64,000 nt of DNA from Oscillibacter faecalis_A (GCF_029218125.1 NZ_JARFXX010000002.1:248001-312000); one strand, 5' to 3'; counted from the first letter of the stretch, positions 41,537 to 49,672 are shown. Notes: generated from the sequence alone by a model not told the origin. Made by a program: numbers and translations.

Positions 41537-41901
41537 GTTTTTCCACCCGCTTTCTCCAAAATGGCGGACAGCTCCGCAATATCGTGCTCTGTCAGGGCGT
41601 TTTTCTCCACCATGGCGCTCATGAGCAGGCCGAGGCCGCCCACCTTATCCAGAAACGTTTCCGCTTCCGCCTCGATGGCGTCCTCCCGGACTACGGCGGG
41701 GAAATACAGCTTGGCCCGCCGGCCCTCCTCGTGCCGGACAGCGTTCTTGCCCTCCAGCCGGGAGAGCATGGTGATGACGGTGTTTTTCGACCAGCCGGTG
41801 TCCTCCCGCAGTGCGGCGGTCAGCTCCGTTATGGTCATAGGGGCGTTCTGCCACAGGCGGTTCATCAGCTTCCATTCGCTGTTGGAAAGATCAATTTTCA
41901 T
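41533..41901 (-). CDS. BlaI/MecI-family transcriptional repressor
   Basis: A 122-aa winged-helix repressor. LSNSEWKLMNRLWQNAPMTI and the recognition segment WSKNTVITMLSRLEGKNAV fit the BlaI/MecI/CopY family. In BlaI systems the partner M56 protease triggers cleavage of the repressor. The start overlaps nothing upstream, and its stop overlaps the protease start by 4 bp. GAGGTG precedes the ATG. The divergent-looking upstream region holds operator-like repeats and the promoter, implying autoregulation. A beta-lactam link is not supported, because no beta-lactamase or PBP sensor is present. Confidence 0.93.
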   Translation of the reverse strand: MKIDLSNSEWKLMNRLWQNAPMTITELTAALREDTGWSKNTVITMLSRLEGKNAVRHEEGRRAKLYFPAVVREDAIEAEAETFLDKVGGLGLLMSAMVEKNALTEHDIAELSAILEKAGGKT

Positions 41902-41924
41902 AGCGCACCTCGCTTGGTATACGG

Positions 41925-41987
41925 TTGTCTACCTTCTGTGGCCCCAGCGTAGCAGAAAGGTAGACAAATGTCAACCAAAATTTGGTT
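41925..41987 (-). promoter_or_regulatory. Promoter and operator-like repeats of the blaI-like operon
   Basis: Minus-strand promoter: TTGACA (41974-41969), 17-bp spacer, TACGCT (41951-41946). A long inverted repeat, TTGTCTACCTT (41925-41935) with AAGGTAGACAA (41957-41967), brackets the -10 region. A second palindrome, AACCAAAATTTGGTT (41973-41987), sits at the -35 box. Both are well placed for repression. Confidence 0.7.
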
Positions 41988-42054
41988 ACAAAAAGAAACA
42001 GCCGGAAACGGAAATATTTTGGCGGCCCATGGCAAAACTTTTGCTCTGCCACCG

Positions 42055-42083
42055 TTGACCGAAAGCGAAATTTGCCGTAAAAT
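42055..42083 (+). promoter_or_regulatory. pcrA promoter
   Basis: TTGACC (42055-42060), 17-bp spacer, TAAAAT (42078-42083), 35 bp before the start. Confidence 0.78.
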
Positions 42084-42118
42084 AAATAGCCGAATGAAAA
42101 ACATCAGAGGAGAACGCC

Positions 42119-44641
42119 ATGACTGATTTTGAACAACGCTACGCGGTGGCCAGAAAGGCGGTCATCACCCGGGATCTGGCCCGGCTGAACCCCATGCAGC
42201 GGCAGGGGGCCATGACCACGGAGGGGCCGCTGCTGCTGCTGGCAGGCGCCGGCAGCGGTAAGACCACCGTGCTCATCCAGCGGGTTTACAACCTTTTGAC
42301 CTATGGCCGGGGCAGCGACAGCGACGAGGTGCCGGATTGGGCCACGGAGGAGGACCTCGCGTTTTTGGAGCAGTTCCCGGAGCGGCCCAGCGAGGCGGAG
42401 GTGGAGCGGGCCCACCGGCTTTGCGCCGTGGCTGTGCCCCGCCCATGGGAGATCATTGCCATCACGTTTACCAACAAGGCGGCGGGGGAGCTGAAGGAGC
42501 GTCTGGCGGCCCGGCTGGGGCCTGCCGCCAACGATGTCTGGGCCTCCACGTTCCACTCCGCCTGCGTCCGCATCCTGCGGCGGGACATTGACCGCATCGG
42601 CTTCGACAAGGATTTCACCATTTACGATACCGACGATGCCAAGCGGGTGGTGAAAGACATTCTCAAGGAGCAGAATCTGGACGAGAAAACGTTCCCCATC
42701 CGCAGTGTGCTCTCGGCCATCAGCGCCTCCAAGGACCGCTACGAGGGGCCGGAGGTGTTCCGTAAAAAGGCGGAGGCCGCCAATGACTGGCGCATGACCC
42801 GCATCGCCAAAATTTACGCCGCCTATCAGCAAAAACTCAGCACGGCCAACGCGCTGGACTTTGATGACATCATCTACCACACTGTAACGCTGCTGCAAAA
42901 GGAGCCGGAGGTGCTGGACTATTACCAGAAAAAGTTCCGCTACGTGCTGGTGGACGAGTATCAGGACACAAACCATTTGCAGTATCTGCTCACAGGCCTG
43001 CTGGCGGGGGGCTGTCGGAACCTCTGCGTGGTGGGCGATGACGATCAGTCCATCTACCGCTTCCGGGGGGCCAATATCGAGAATATCCTGAATTTTGAAA
43101 AGCAGTACAAGGATGCCCGGGTCATCCGCCTGGAGCAGAATTACCGCTCCACCCAGCACATTCTGGATGCCGCCAACGCCGTCATCAAAAACAACGCCGG
43201 ACGCAAGGGCAAGACCCTCTGGACGGACAACGGCAGCGGCGACACCGTGACGGTGAAAACAAACTTCAACGAGGGGGACGAGGCCAACTACGTGGCCGGG
43301 GACATCCTCATGGGCGTGAACCGGGGGCGCAGGTTCCGGGATACCGCCATTCTCTACCGCATGAACGCACAGTCCAACGCGCTGGAATATGCCCTGAAGC
43401 GCAACGCCATCCCCTATAAGGTGGTGGGCGGCATGAAGTTCTTTGACCGCGCCGAGGTCAAGGATATGCTGGCGTATTTGTGCGTACTGAATAACCCTAT
43501 GGACGATCTGCGGCTGCGCCGCATCATCAATACCCCGGCCCGGGGCATCGGCGCAACCACCATGGACAAGGTGGCGGAGCTGGCGGCGGAGCAGGGGGCG
43601 TCCCTCTACGAGATCGTGCGGAACGCCGATTTATTCCCGGCGCTGAAAACGGCCTCTGCCAAGCTGGTGAAGTTTGCCGACCTGATCGACAATTTGAGAA
43701 AGGCAGGCGGTACGCTGGCTCTGCCGGAATTTTACGATGAGGTTTTGAACCAGACCGGCTATGTCAAGGCGCTGGAGGACAAAAACGATATGGAGAGCCG
43801 GGGCCGCATTGAAAACGTGCAGGAGCTGAAGTCCAACATCCTCGGCTTTTTGGAGCAGGACCCGGAGGACGCTACTCTTTCCGGCTTCCTGAATGAGATC
43901 GCCCTCTACACGGACCTCGACAGCGTGGAGGCGGACGATAACTGCGTGACCATGATGACCATTCACTCCGCAAAGGGACTGGAATTCCCGGTGGTGTATG
44001 TGGTGGGCATGGAGGAGGGAATCTTCCCCGGCTCCTCCGCCATGTACGATGAGGAAGAACTGGAGGAGGAGCGGCGGCTGTGCTACGTGGCCATGACCCG
44101 GGCAAGGGAAAAGCTGGTCATGACCAACGCCCGGCAGAGAATGCTCTATGGCCGCACCAGCGCCAATAAGGCCAGCCGGTTCCTGGAGGAGATTCCCGAG
44201 GAGGATATGCACTGGGAGAGCAAGCCGGAGCCTCGCTTCGGCGCGGCCAACGAGGAGGGCTTCGGCGGTAGCCGCTGGGACGATACGATGGGCAGTTCCT
44301 CTTATGGCGGCTATGGCGCGCAACGCTCCGCAGGGGGCTACGGCAGTGCCGGGACGGGCCGCTCCGGGGGCTATGTCAGCGGCGGCGTGCATACCTATAA
44401 AAGCGCAAAGCCCGCGCCCCAGACCCTCCGCACCAGCAGCCGGGGCAGTGCACCCGCCGCGCCGGCGGTGGAGCTGCTGCAGCTTCATCCGGGAGATCAG
44501 GTGGAGCACACCGCTTTCGGCAAGGGCAGCGTGGTGTCGGTAAAGCCTATGGGCGGTGACGCTCTGGCGGAGGTGGCCTTTGAGAGCGGCACGAAAAAAC
44601 TGATGCTCAAATCCGCCGGCAAACATATGAAAAAGCTGTAA
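42119..44641 (+). CDS. pcrA: ATP-dependent DNA helicase PcrA/UvrD
   Basis: A superfamily 1 3'-5' helicase for repair and conflict resolution. The 840-aa protein has Walker A LLLAGAGSGKTTVLIQR (~residues 39-55), motif Ia ITFTNKAAGELKERL, Walker B VLVDEYQDTN, motif III VVGDDDQSIYRFRGA, motif IV YRST, and motifs V/VI (TIHSAKGLEFPVVYVVG, LCYVAMTRA). The C terminus has a glycine/serine-rich linker and the PcrA-type RNA-polymerase-binding Tudor-like end (PGDQVEHTAFGKGSVVSV). An insert of ~50 residues lies after the Walker A region (SDSDEVPDWATEEDLAFLEQ). Confidence 0.97.
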   Translation: MTDFEQRYAVARKAVITRDLARLNPMQRQGAMTTEGPLLLLAGAGSGKTTVLIQRVYNLLTYGRGSDSDEVPDWATEEDLAFLEQFPERPSEAEVERAHRLCAVAVPRPWEIIAITFTNKAAGELKERLAARLGPAANDVWASTFHSACVRILRRDIDRIGFDKDFTIYDTDDAKRVVKDILKEQNLDEKTFPIRSVLSAISASKDRYEGPEVFRKKAEAANDWRMTRIAKIYAAYQQKLSTANALDFDDIIYHTVTLLQKEPEVLDYYQKKFRYVLVDEYQDTNHLQYLLTGLLAGGCRNLCVVGDDDQSIYRFRGANIENILNFEKQYKDARVIRLEQNYRSTQHILDAANAVIKNNAGRKGKTLWTDNGSGDTVTVKTNFNEGDEANYVAGDILMGVNRGRRFRDTAILYRMNAQSNALEYALKRNAIPYKVVGGMKFFDRAEVKDMLAYLCVLNNPMDDLRLRRIINTPARGIGATTMDKVAELAAEQGASLYEIVRNADLFPALKTASAKLVKFADLIDNLRKAGGTLALPEFYDEVLNQTGYVKALEDKNDMESRGRIENVQELKSNILGFLEQDPEDATLSGFLNEIALYTDLDSVEADDNCVTMMTIHSAKGLEFPVVYVVGMEEGIFPGSSAMYDEEELEEERRLCYVAMTRAREKLVMTNARQRMLYGRTSANKASRFLEEIPEEDMHWESKPEPRFGAANEEGFGGSRWDDTMGSSSYGGYGAQRSAGGYGSAGTGRSGGYVSGGVHTYKSAKPAPQTLRTSSRGSAPAAPAVELLQLHPGDQVEHTAFGKGSVVSVKPMGGDALAEVAFESGTKKLMLKSAGKHMKKL

Positions 44642-44711
44642 GCGCCCATCGGGACAAGCGGCTGAAAATACATTTTGAACGCGGCGCAATGCTGCGGCAG
44701 GAGGAAACAAT

Positions 44712-45395
44712 ATGAAGATCGCACTGCAATTTGCCATGCCCTCGGAATTTCACGCCATGCCGGGGGCAAAGGACATGGAGCCCTTTGAAACGGTATCCGG
44801 CGTTCCCTTTTACCGGGTGGAGCCGGACATTATCGCCTGCGCCGGGGGCGTCAGCAAGGTGAACGCCGCTATGGCGGCGGAGATTCTCTGCCTGAAATAC
44901 GGCGTGGACCTTATTCTGAACGCGGGCGTGGCGGGCTGCCTGACGGATCTGCCTACCGGGAGCCTTGTGGTGGCGTCGGAATTCGTGCAGCATGATGTGG
45001 ACACCACCGCAGTCGGCGACCCCATCGGCCTTGTGTCCACGGTAAACCGGGTGGAGTTCCCCACATGGGAGCCGGAGCGGTGCGTGAAGCTGCTGGCGGA
45101 CATGGGGATTCACGCCGTTACGGGTCGGGTGGCCACAGGCGACTGGTTTGCCGTGAACTGTAAGCGGGCGGAGTTCATCCGGGATACGTTCCGTCCTGTT
45201 CTGACGGAGCAGGAGGGCGGCGCCATCGCGCAGGTATGCCTTCGCAACGGCGTGCGCTTCGTGGCGGTGAAGTCCATTTCCGACCACCTGTTCTCCGAAA
45301 ACCAGCAGGAGGAATATTTCAATTTCGGCGAGGCACTGGAAAACATGGGCACTATCGTGCTGCCGCTGGCCCGAAAGCTGAAGGAGGAAGCCTGA
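44712..45395 (+). CDS. mtnN: 5'-methylthioadenosine/S-adenosylhomocysteine nucleosidase
   Basis: Splits adenine from methylthioadenosine and S-adenosylhomocysteine; the latter reaction feeds luxS. The 227-aa phosphorylase-fold protein has ACAGGVSKVNAAMAAEILC, NAGVAGCLTDLPTGSLVVAS, ATGDWFAVN and the catalytic-aspartate region VAVKSISDHLFSENQQEEY. The start has CAGGAGGAAAC upstream. The gene ends 1 bp before luxS, whose ribosome binding site it contains, so the pair is coupled. Confidence 0.94.
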   Translation: MKIALQFAMPSEFHAMPGAKDMEPFETVSGVPFYRVEPDIIACAGGVSKVNAAMAAEILCLKYGVDLILNAGVAGCLTDLPTGSLVVASEFVQHDVDTTAVGDPIGLVSTVNRVEFPTWEPERCVKLLADMGIHAVTGRVATGDWFAVNCKRAEFIRDTFRPVLTEQEGGAIAQVCLRNGVRFVAVKSISDHLFSENQQEEYFNFGEALENMGTIVLPLARKLKEEA

Positions 45396-45396
45396 T

Positions 45397-45870
45397 ATGG
45401 AACAGATCGCCAGCTTTACCATCGACCACAACCGGCTGCAGCCGGGAATGTACCTTGCCCGCCGGGACGGGGACATCGTGACCCTTGACCTGCGGTTCAA
45501 AAAGCCCAACATGGGGGACCTGCTGTCCAACAGCGAGCTGCACTCCACGGAGCATCTGGTGGCCACAGCGCTGCGGAACGGAGAGGCAAAAGAGGCCGTG
45601 ATCTACTTTGGCCCCATGGGCTGTCAGACTGGATTTTTCTTCCTGTTCGATGAGCGGAAGCTCACGTTGGAGGGCGCGGTGGCGCTGATGAAAAAGGCCT
45701 TTGCCGAGGCGGCGGCCTTTGAGGGGGAAATGCCCGGAAAAAGCCCCATTGAATGCGGAAATTACATCAATCTGGACGTGGAGACCGGCCGGGCTGTCTG
45801 CCGGTGGTACAGTGAGCTTATTCGGGACTGGACCGTGGAGCGGCTGTCCTACGATTGGCAGGGTAAATAA
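45397..45870 (+). CDS. luxS: S-ribosylhomocysteine lyase LuxS
   Basis: Cleaves S-ribosylhomocysteine to homocysteine and DPD, the precursor of autoinducer-2. The 157-aa protein has the metal motif HSTEH (HxxEH), the catalytic cysteine in GPMGCQTGF, and the metal-ligand cysteine in ECGNYINLD. With mtnN it completes detoxification of S-adenosylhomocysteine after SAM-dependent methylation, and links to metK at 8.8 kb. AI-2 signalling is possible but is not shown by the sequence. Confidence 0.97.
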   Translation: MEQIASFTIDHNRLQPGMYLARRDGDIVTLDLRFKKPNMGDLLSNSELHSTEHLVATALRNGEAKEAVIYFGPMGCQTGFFFLFDERKLTLEGAVALMKKAFAEAAAFEGEMPGKSPIECGNYINLDVETGRAVCRWYSELIRDWTVERLSYDWQGK

Positions 45871-45901
45871 GCGCCGGAGCGGCATTTGCTGAAAATTGTT
45901 G

Positions 45902-45929
45902 TTGACAAATGGCGCAAAGCCGCTATAAT
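45902..45929 (+). promoter_or_regulatory. Promoter of the aminotransferase T-box leader
   Basis: TTGACA (45902-45907), 16-bp spacer, TATAAT (45924-45929). Confidence 0.88.
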
Positions 45930-45935
45930 AGGTTC

Positions 45936-46179
45936 AAACCGATAAAGGCTATGACAAAGTCAGCTGCTTAACACCGCACGGCAAGCGAGAGGGGACAGTG
46001 GAAGCCCTCAGTGCAGGAAAGGCAGCGCGCCGCTTTGGAGCAGCCCGCGAGGAGCGGGACGGTTCATCCCCGTTACGAGATGACATGAGATATTCCCGCC
46101 GTGCGCGCAGCGGGGATAGATCAGGGTGGTACCGTGGATATTTTTCGCCCCTGACAGTTGTCAGGGGCGATTTTATTTT
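45936..46179 (+). promoter_or_regulatory. T-box leader of the aminotransferase gene
   Basis: The T-box sequence AGGGTGGTACCGTGG is at 46123-46137. The terminator CGCCCCTGAC-4-GTCAGGGGCG plus ATTTTATTTT is at 46146-46179. Stem I elements AGCGAGAGG, GTGGAAGCC and TTTGGAGC are visible. In the valS leader of this window the specifier lies five bases before GGAGC. The triplet in the same place here is GCC (46029-46031), an alanine codon. The T-box base is T, fitting a discriminator A as in tRNA-Ala. The T-box call is firm; the alanine assignment is tentative. Confidence 0.9.
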
Positions 46180-46210
46180 AGCTTTTCAGCTTGTAAGGAG
46201 GAGTTTTCCC

Positions 46211-47413
46211 ATGAGATTTTCCAGTAAAGTGCAGAAATGCCAGTTGTCCCCCGTGCGTAAGTTTAATCCCTGCGCCGAGGCAGCGGCGGCACAGGGCCGG
46301 ATGATCTATCATCTGAATATCGGCCAGCCGGATGTGAAAACGCCGGAGGCCTTTTACGAGGCGATCCGTGATTTCAAGGCCGAAACGCTGGAATATGCGC
46401 CCGCTCCCGGCCTGCCGGCACACATCGAGGCGGTGCAGGCGTATTACGCAAAGCTGGGCGTGAAGCTGGATAAGGATGACATTCTGGCAACCTCCGGCGG
46501 CGGCGAGGCGCTGGAGTTCATCCTCGCCTGCATTCTGGACGAGGGGGACGAGCTGCTGGTGCCGGAACCCTATTACGCTAACTACAATACTTTTGCCTAC
46601 ATGGCCGGCGGCAAAATTCATCCCATCCCCACCTCCGCCGAAAACGGCTACCATTACGCGGAGCGCTCCCTCATTGAGCCGCACATCAACGCCCACACCC
46701 GGGGTATTTTGATTTCCAATCCCGGCAACCCCACCGGCGTGGTGCTCACCCGGGAGGAAATGCGCCTCATCGCGGACATCGTAAAGGAGCACGATTTGTT
46801 CCTTGTGGCGGACGAGGTGTACCGGGAGTTCATCTATGACGATGAGCCTATGGGCTCCTTCGGCGAGCTGGAGGATGTGAAGGACCGTGTGATTTTGGTG
46901 GACTCCGTTTCCAAGCGCTTCTCCGCCTGCGGCGCGCGGGTGGGCTCCATTATCTGCCGGAATAAGGAGTTCATGGCCGAGGCGCTGAAGCTGTGTCAGG
47001 GACGTCTTTGCAGCGCCACCATCGATCAGGTGGGCGCCGCCGCCATGTACCGCTCTGTGACGCCGGACTACTTCAAGGCGGTGCGGGACGAATACAAGAA
47101 GCGGCGGGACACCGTGGTGGAGGAGCTTGGTAAGCTCCCCGGCGTGAAGTTCGATGTTCCCGACGGCGCGTTCTACATGATGGTGACGCTGCCGGTGGAC
47201 GATGCGGAAAAGCTCCAGTATTTTCTGCTGGAGGAATTTGAGGATAACGGCGAGACCGTGATGTACGCCCCCGGCAGCGGCTTCTATGCCGACCCGGACG
47301 ATGGCCGCTGTGAGGTTCGCATTGCCTATGTCCATAACTGCGAGTATCTGCGCCGGGCCATTGAACTGCTGGGCCGGGGCATCGCGGCCTACAACAGGAA
47401 AAGGGGCGTGTAA
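46211..47413 (+). CDS. Pyridoxal-phosphate aminotransferase, class I
   Basis: A 400-aa fold-type I aminotransferase. HLNIGQPDVKTPEAFYEAI, the PLP phosphate segment ATSGGGEALEFIL, the ring-stacking PEPYYANYN, SNPGNPTGVVLT, the aspartate in LVADEVYREFIYDDEP, and the Schiff-base lysine in DSVSKRFSACGARVGS are all present. The ATG at 46211 follows AAGGAGGAG; the frame is open 71 codons upstream, but that part is the T-box RNA. Annotation would usually be aspartate/aromatic aminotransferase. The leader suggests that the product could be alanine. Confidence 0.92.
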   Translation: MRFSSKVQKCQLSPVRKFNPCAEAAAAQGRMIYHLNIGQPDVKTPEAFYEAIRDFKAETLEYAPAPGLPAHIEAVQAYYAKLGVKLDKDDILATSGGGEALEFILACILDEGDELLVPEPYYANYNTFAYMAGGKIHPIPTSAENGYHYAERSLIEPHINAHTRGILISNPGNPTGVVLTREEMRLIADIVKEHDLFLVADEVYREFIYDDEPMGSFGELEDVKDRVILVDSVSKRFSACGARVGSIICRNKEFMAEALKLCQGRLCSATIDQVGAAAMYRSVTPDYFKAVRDEYKKRRDTVVEELGKLPGVKFDVPDGAFYMMVTLPVDDAEKLQYFLLEEFEDNGETVMYAPGSGFYADPDDGRCEVRIAYVHNCEYLRRAIELLGRGIAAYNRKRGV

Positions 47414-47415
47414 AA

Positions 47416-47703
47416 ATGCTGCGGCATATCGTAATGTGGAAGTTCCGTCCGGGGACCGAGGCGGAGCGGGACCTGTTTCTCACGGGGCTTCAGGGCCTCT
47501 ATGGCGTGATTCCGGAGCTGAAGAGCTGCCGGGTCCTCCGGGGCATGGAGGGCAGCGATTATGACGCCGTGCTCATTTCGGAGTTTGAGAATCGGGAGGC
47601 GCTGGAGCGCTACAAAAACGATCCCCGGCACAAGGCGGTCTCCGCGCTGTGCAAATCCATTCGGACGGACCGGGCGGCGGTGGATTGTCTGCTGCCGGAC
47701 TGA
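47416..47703 (+). CDS. Dabb-family (stress-responsive alpha/beta barrel) protein
   Basis: A 95-aa ferredoxin-like barrel: MLRHIVMWKFRPG at the start, GLYGVIPELKSCRVLRGME, then YDAVLISEFENREALERYKN and PRHKAV, the standard Dabb pattern. Characterised members are enzymes of polyketide cyclisation or stress proteins; here the function is unknown. It begins 2 bp after the aminotransferase, so it is in the same T-box-controlled unit. Confidence 0.9.
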   Translation: MLRHIVMWKFRPGTEAERDLFLTGLQGLYGVIPELKSCRVLRGMEGSDYDAVLISEFENREALERYKNDPRHKAVSALCKSIRTDRAAVDCLLPD

Positions 47704-47712
47704 GGTAATATG

Positions 47713-47767
47713 AAAACACCGACTGACGGAGACGGCGTGCGCCGCACCTGTCAGCCGGTGTTTTTTT
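47713..47767. terminator. Terminator between the Dabb gene and ogt-like gene
   Basis: CACCGACTGAC / GTCAGCCGGTG stem with a hairpin-containing loop, then TTTTTTT. On the minus strand it reads out into GTTTTC, so it may serve both sides. Confidence 0.85.
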
Positions 47768-47769
47768 GC

Positions 47770-48084
47770 TTAAAAGAGACCATTCCACTGGCAGCGGGCA
47801 AGGTCTACCGTTCCCTCCGGGGTAAAGACAACGCCCTCCGCCTCCAGCAGCGCCCGCTGAGTGCCGGGGCCGTAGAGGTCAAAGCAGGATTTTGTGCCGC
47901 CGAAGCGGTCCACCACCCGATGACAGGGAACAGAGGGGTCACGGTTGGCGGCCATGGCGTAGCCTACGGTCCGGGCGCAGCGGGGCATCCCCGCAAGGCG
48001 CGCGACCTGTCCGTAGGTGGCCACGGTCCCGGCGGGGATATGGCAAACGATGTCATAAAAGCACTGAAAAATAAAACCGCTCAT
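47770..48084 (-). CDS. Single-domain methylguanine-DNA methyltransferase/alkyltransferase-like protein
   Basis: A 104-aa protein that is only the MGMT DNA-binding/active-site domain: FYDIVCHIPAGTVATYGQVA, the helix-turn-helix arginine in MPRCARTVGYAM, and VPCHRVV. The active cysteine of PCHR is kept, unlike ATL proteins that carry W there. The N-terminal ribonuclease-like domain of Ogt/Ada is missing. AGGAGG supports the start at 48084. It may repair O6-alkylguanine or flag lesions. Confidence 0.9.
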   Translation of the reverse strand: MSGFIFQCFYDIVCHIPAGTVATYGQVARLAGMPRCARTVGYAMAANRDPSVPCHRVVDRFGGTKSCFDLYGPGTQRALLEAEGVVFTPEGTVDLARCQWNGLF

Positions 48085-48110
48085 GGCCAAGCCTCCTGTT
48101 TTCAAGGGCA

Positions 48111-48196
48111 ATAATACCACAGCGCTGCCAAAACCGCAAGACGGAGGGCAAAATGGTTGGTTGGGCCTTTTCATTTTCGGTGCTTTCCTATATAAT
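48111..48196. promoter_or_regulatory. Divergent promoters of the alkyltransferase and Nudix genes
   Basis: Minus: TTGCGG (48139-48134), 17-bp spacer, TATTAT (48116-48111). Plus: TTTTCA (48168-48173), 17-bp spacer, TATAAT (48191-48196). Confidence 0.7.
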
Positions 48197-48218
48197 AAGG
48201 AAGAAAGGATGTGGGCTC

Positions 48219-48695
48219 ATGCTGCAATCAACGCTGTGCTATCTGGAACGGGGCGGAGCATATCTGATGCTCCACCGCGTAAAAAAGGAGCAGGACGCCA
48301 ACCGGGATAAGTGGATCGGCGTCGGCGGAAAGTTTGAGGACAAGGAAAGCCCGGAGGACTGCCTTGTGCGGGAATGTTGGGAGGAAACGGGCCTGACGCT
48401 GACGGAGTACCGCTACCGGGGCCTTGTGACCTTTGTGAATACGCAGTGGCCCACGGAATATATGCACCTGTTCACGGCAACCGGCTGGATGGGAACGCCC
48501 CATCCCTGCGACGAGGGGGAGCTGGAATGGATTCCCAAGGCGGAGCTGAGGAAGCTGCCCATGTGGGCGGGAGACCGCATTTTTCTGCGGCTGCTGGATT
48601 CCAACGAGCCGTTTTTCTCGCTGAAGCTGTGCTATGACGGGGAGCGGCTGCTGTCGGCGGTGCTGAACGGAAAGCCCTTGGAGGTTGAGGCATGA
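48219..48695 (+). CDS. Nudix hydrolase (8-oxo-dGTP diphosphatase-like)
   Basis: A 158-aa protein with an intact Nudix box GGKFEDKESPEDCLVRECWE followed by ETGL. YLMLHRVKKEQDANRDKWIG precedes it, like MutT/NUDT1-type enzymes that clean oxidised nucleotides. The start at 48219 is preceded by AAAGGATG, and the upstream frame lies in the promoter. It overlaps the next gene by ATGA and forms an operon of three small genes. Confidence 0.9.
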   Translation: MLQSTLCYLERGGAYLMLHRVKKEQDANRDKWIGVGGKFEDKESPEDCLVRECWEETGLTLTEYRYRGLVTFVNTQWPTEYMHLFTATGWMGTPHPCDEGELEWIPKAELRKLPMWAGDRIFLRLLDSNEPFFSLKLCYDGERLLSAVLNGKPLEVEA

Positions 48696-49039
48696 AGAAA
48701 ATTTTGATGTTCGGATTTCGGGATTTAGGCGAGATCATGAAAATTGCGGCGGCGGCAGAGCGCTGCGGCGCGGAGCTTCAGCCGGTGGGCCGGGAGAGCT
48801 GCACTCTGACGCTGGAGGCGCTGTCCCAAGGGAAAACCGGTGGGGCATCGAGTGTGCCGATAGGGAAAATGCTGGTATTCTGCGGACTGGACCGGGAACT
48901 GGACGCCCTTCTGGTGTCGCTGCGGCAGGCGGGTATCGTTTGTCTGAAGGCGGTGCTGACGCCGAATAACCGCACATGGACGCCGGAACGGCTTTACCGG
49001 GAGCTGGAGCGGGAGCGCCGGACCATGGGAGGACGGTAA
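48692..49039 (+). CDS. DUF3783 family protein
   Basis: A 115-aa protein. The second half (MLVFCGLDRELDALLVSLRQ, then LKAVLTPNNRTWTPERLYRE) fits DUF3783, found in Clostridia and of unknown role. The first half is a possible nucleotide-like fold (ILMFGFRDLGEIMKI). It overlaps the Nudix gene by 4 bp and precedes the DUF523 gene by 1 bp. Confidence 0.82.
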   Translation: MKKILMFGFRDLGEIMKIAAAAERCGAELQPVGRESCTLTLEALSQGKTGGASSVPIGKMLVFCGLDRELDALLVSLRQAGIVCLKAVLTPNNRTWTPERLYRELERERRTMGGR

Positions 49040-49040
49040 A

Positions 49041-49472
49041 ATGAAAATCCTGATTTCCGCCTGCCTTTTGGGAATCCCCTGCCGGTATGACGGAAAAGCC
49101 AAGCCCCAGCCGTGGGCGGAGGCGCTGGCGGGCAGGCATGACCTTGTACCGGTGTGCCCGGAGCAGTTGGGCGGACTGCCAACGCCCCGGACACCCTCGG
49201 AGCGGCGGGGGGACCGTGTGGTGATGAACACCGGCGCGGATGTGACGGAGCAGTACCGCCGGGGCGCGGAGGCCGCGCTGCGGCTGTGCCGCCTGACGGG
49301 CTGCGAGGCGGCGATTTTGAAGGAGCGAAGCCCCTCCTGTGGCTGCGGCGAAATCTATGACGGCAGTTTTTCCGGCACCCTGACCGCCGGGGATGGGGTC
49401 ACGGCGGAGCTGCTGAGGAAAAACGGCATTCCCGTGTACGGGGAGAGCCATGTGGCCGCGCTTTTGGACTGA
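49041..49472 (+). CDS. DUF523 family protein
   Basis: A 143-aa protein. MKILISACLLGIPCRYDGKA, PVCPEQLGGLPTPR and AILKERSPSCGCGEIYDG are diagnostic for DUF523 (YbbK-like), with conserved cysteines that may bind metal. Function unknown. GGGAGGACGG precedes the start. Last gene of the Nudix-DUF3783 operon. Confidence 0.92.
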   Translation: MKILISACLLGIPCRYDGKAKPQPWAEALAGRHDLVPVCPEQLGGLPTPRTPSERRGDRVVMNTGADVTEQYRRGAEAALRLCRLTGCEAAILKERSPSCGCGEIYDGSFSGTLTAGDGVTAELLRKNGIPVYGESHVAALLD

Positions 49473-49516
49473 GAAGCGAAAAAGCGGATTTTTTGGCGCA
49501 AATTCACGATTTTTGC

Positions 49517-49545
49517 TTGACGGAAGGGACAGTTTGTTTTACAAT
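49517..49545 (+). promoter_or_regulatory. Promoter of the type IV pilus operon
   Basis: TTGACG (49517-49522), 17-bp spacer, TACAAT (49540-49545). A hairpin AACGGAA-4-TTCCGTT follows at about 49560. Confidence 0.82.
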
Positions 49546-49591
49546 AACTACTATTAAGAAACGGAAACACTTCCGTTTGATATGTGTATAT

Positions 49592-49672
49592 ATTCGGCAT
49601 ACCTGCCGAAAGGCAGGGACGCAAAGCTATAGTGTCTAAATGAACGGAGCCGTTCACATGACAGACTGGCCG
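49592..49672 (+). promoter_or_regulatory. Class I cyclic-di-GMP riboswitch (GEMM-I)
   Basis: The conserved core is unmistakable: GGCATACC, a CCTGCC-GAAA-GGCAGG tetraloop hairpin, then GGGACGCAAAGC, CTAAA, the second hairpin TGAACGG-AGC-CGTTCA, and the closing GACTGGCC. It follows the pilus promoter and precedes pilB. Its 3' end (49661-49673) is also the 5' arm of the next terminator. Ligand binding should therefore block termination, making it an ON switch; that direction is inferred from the overlap. Confidence 0.93.

Noticed and set aside
45998..46210. N-terminal 71-codon extension of the aminotransferase
   Set aside because: It is T-box leader RNA; the ribosome binding site and family start are at 46211.
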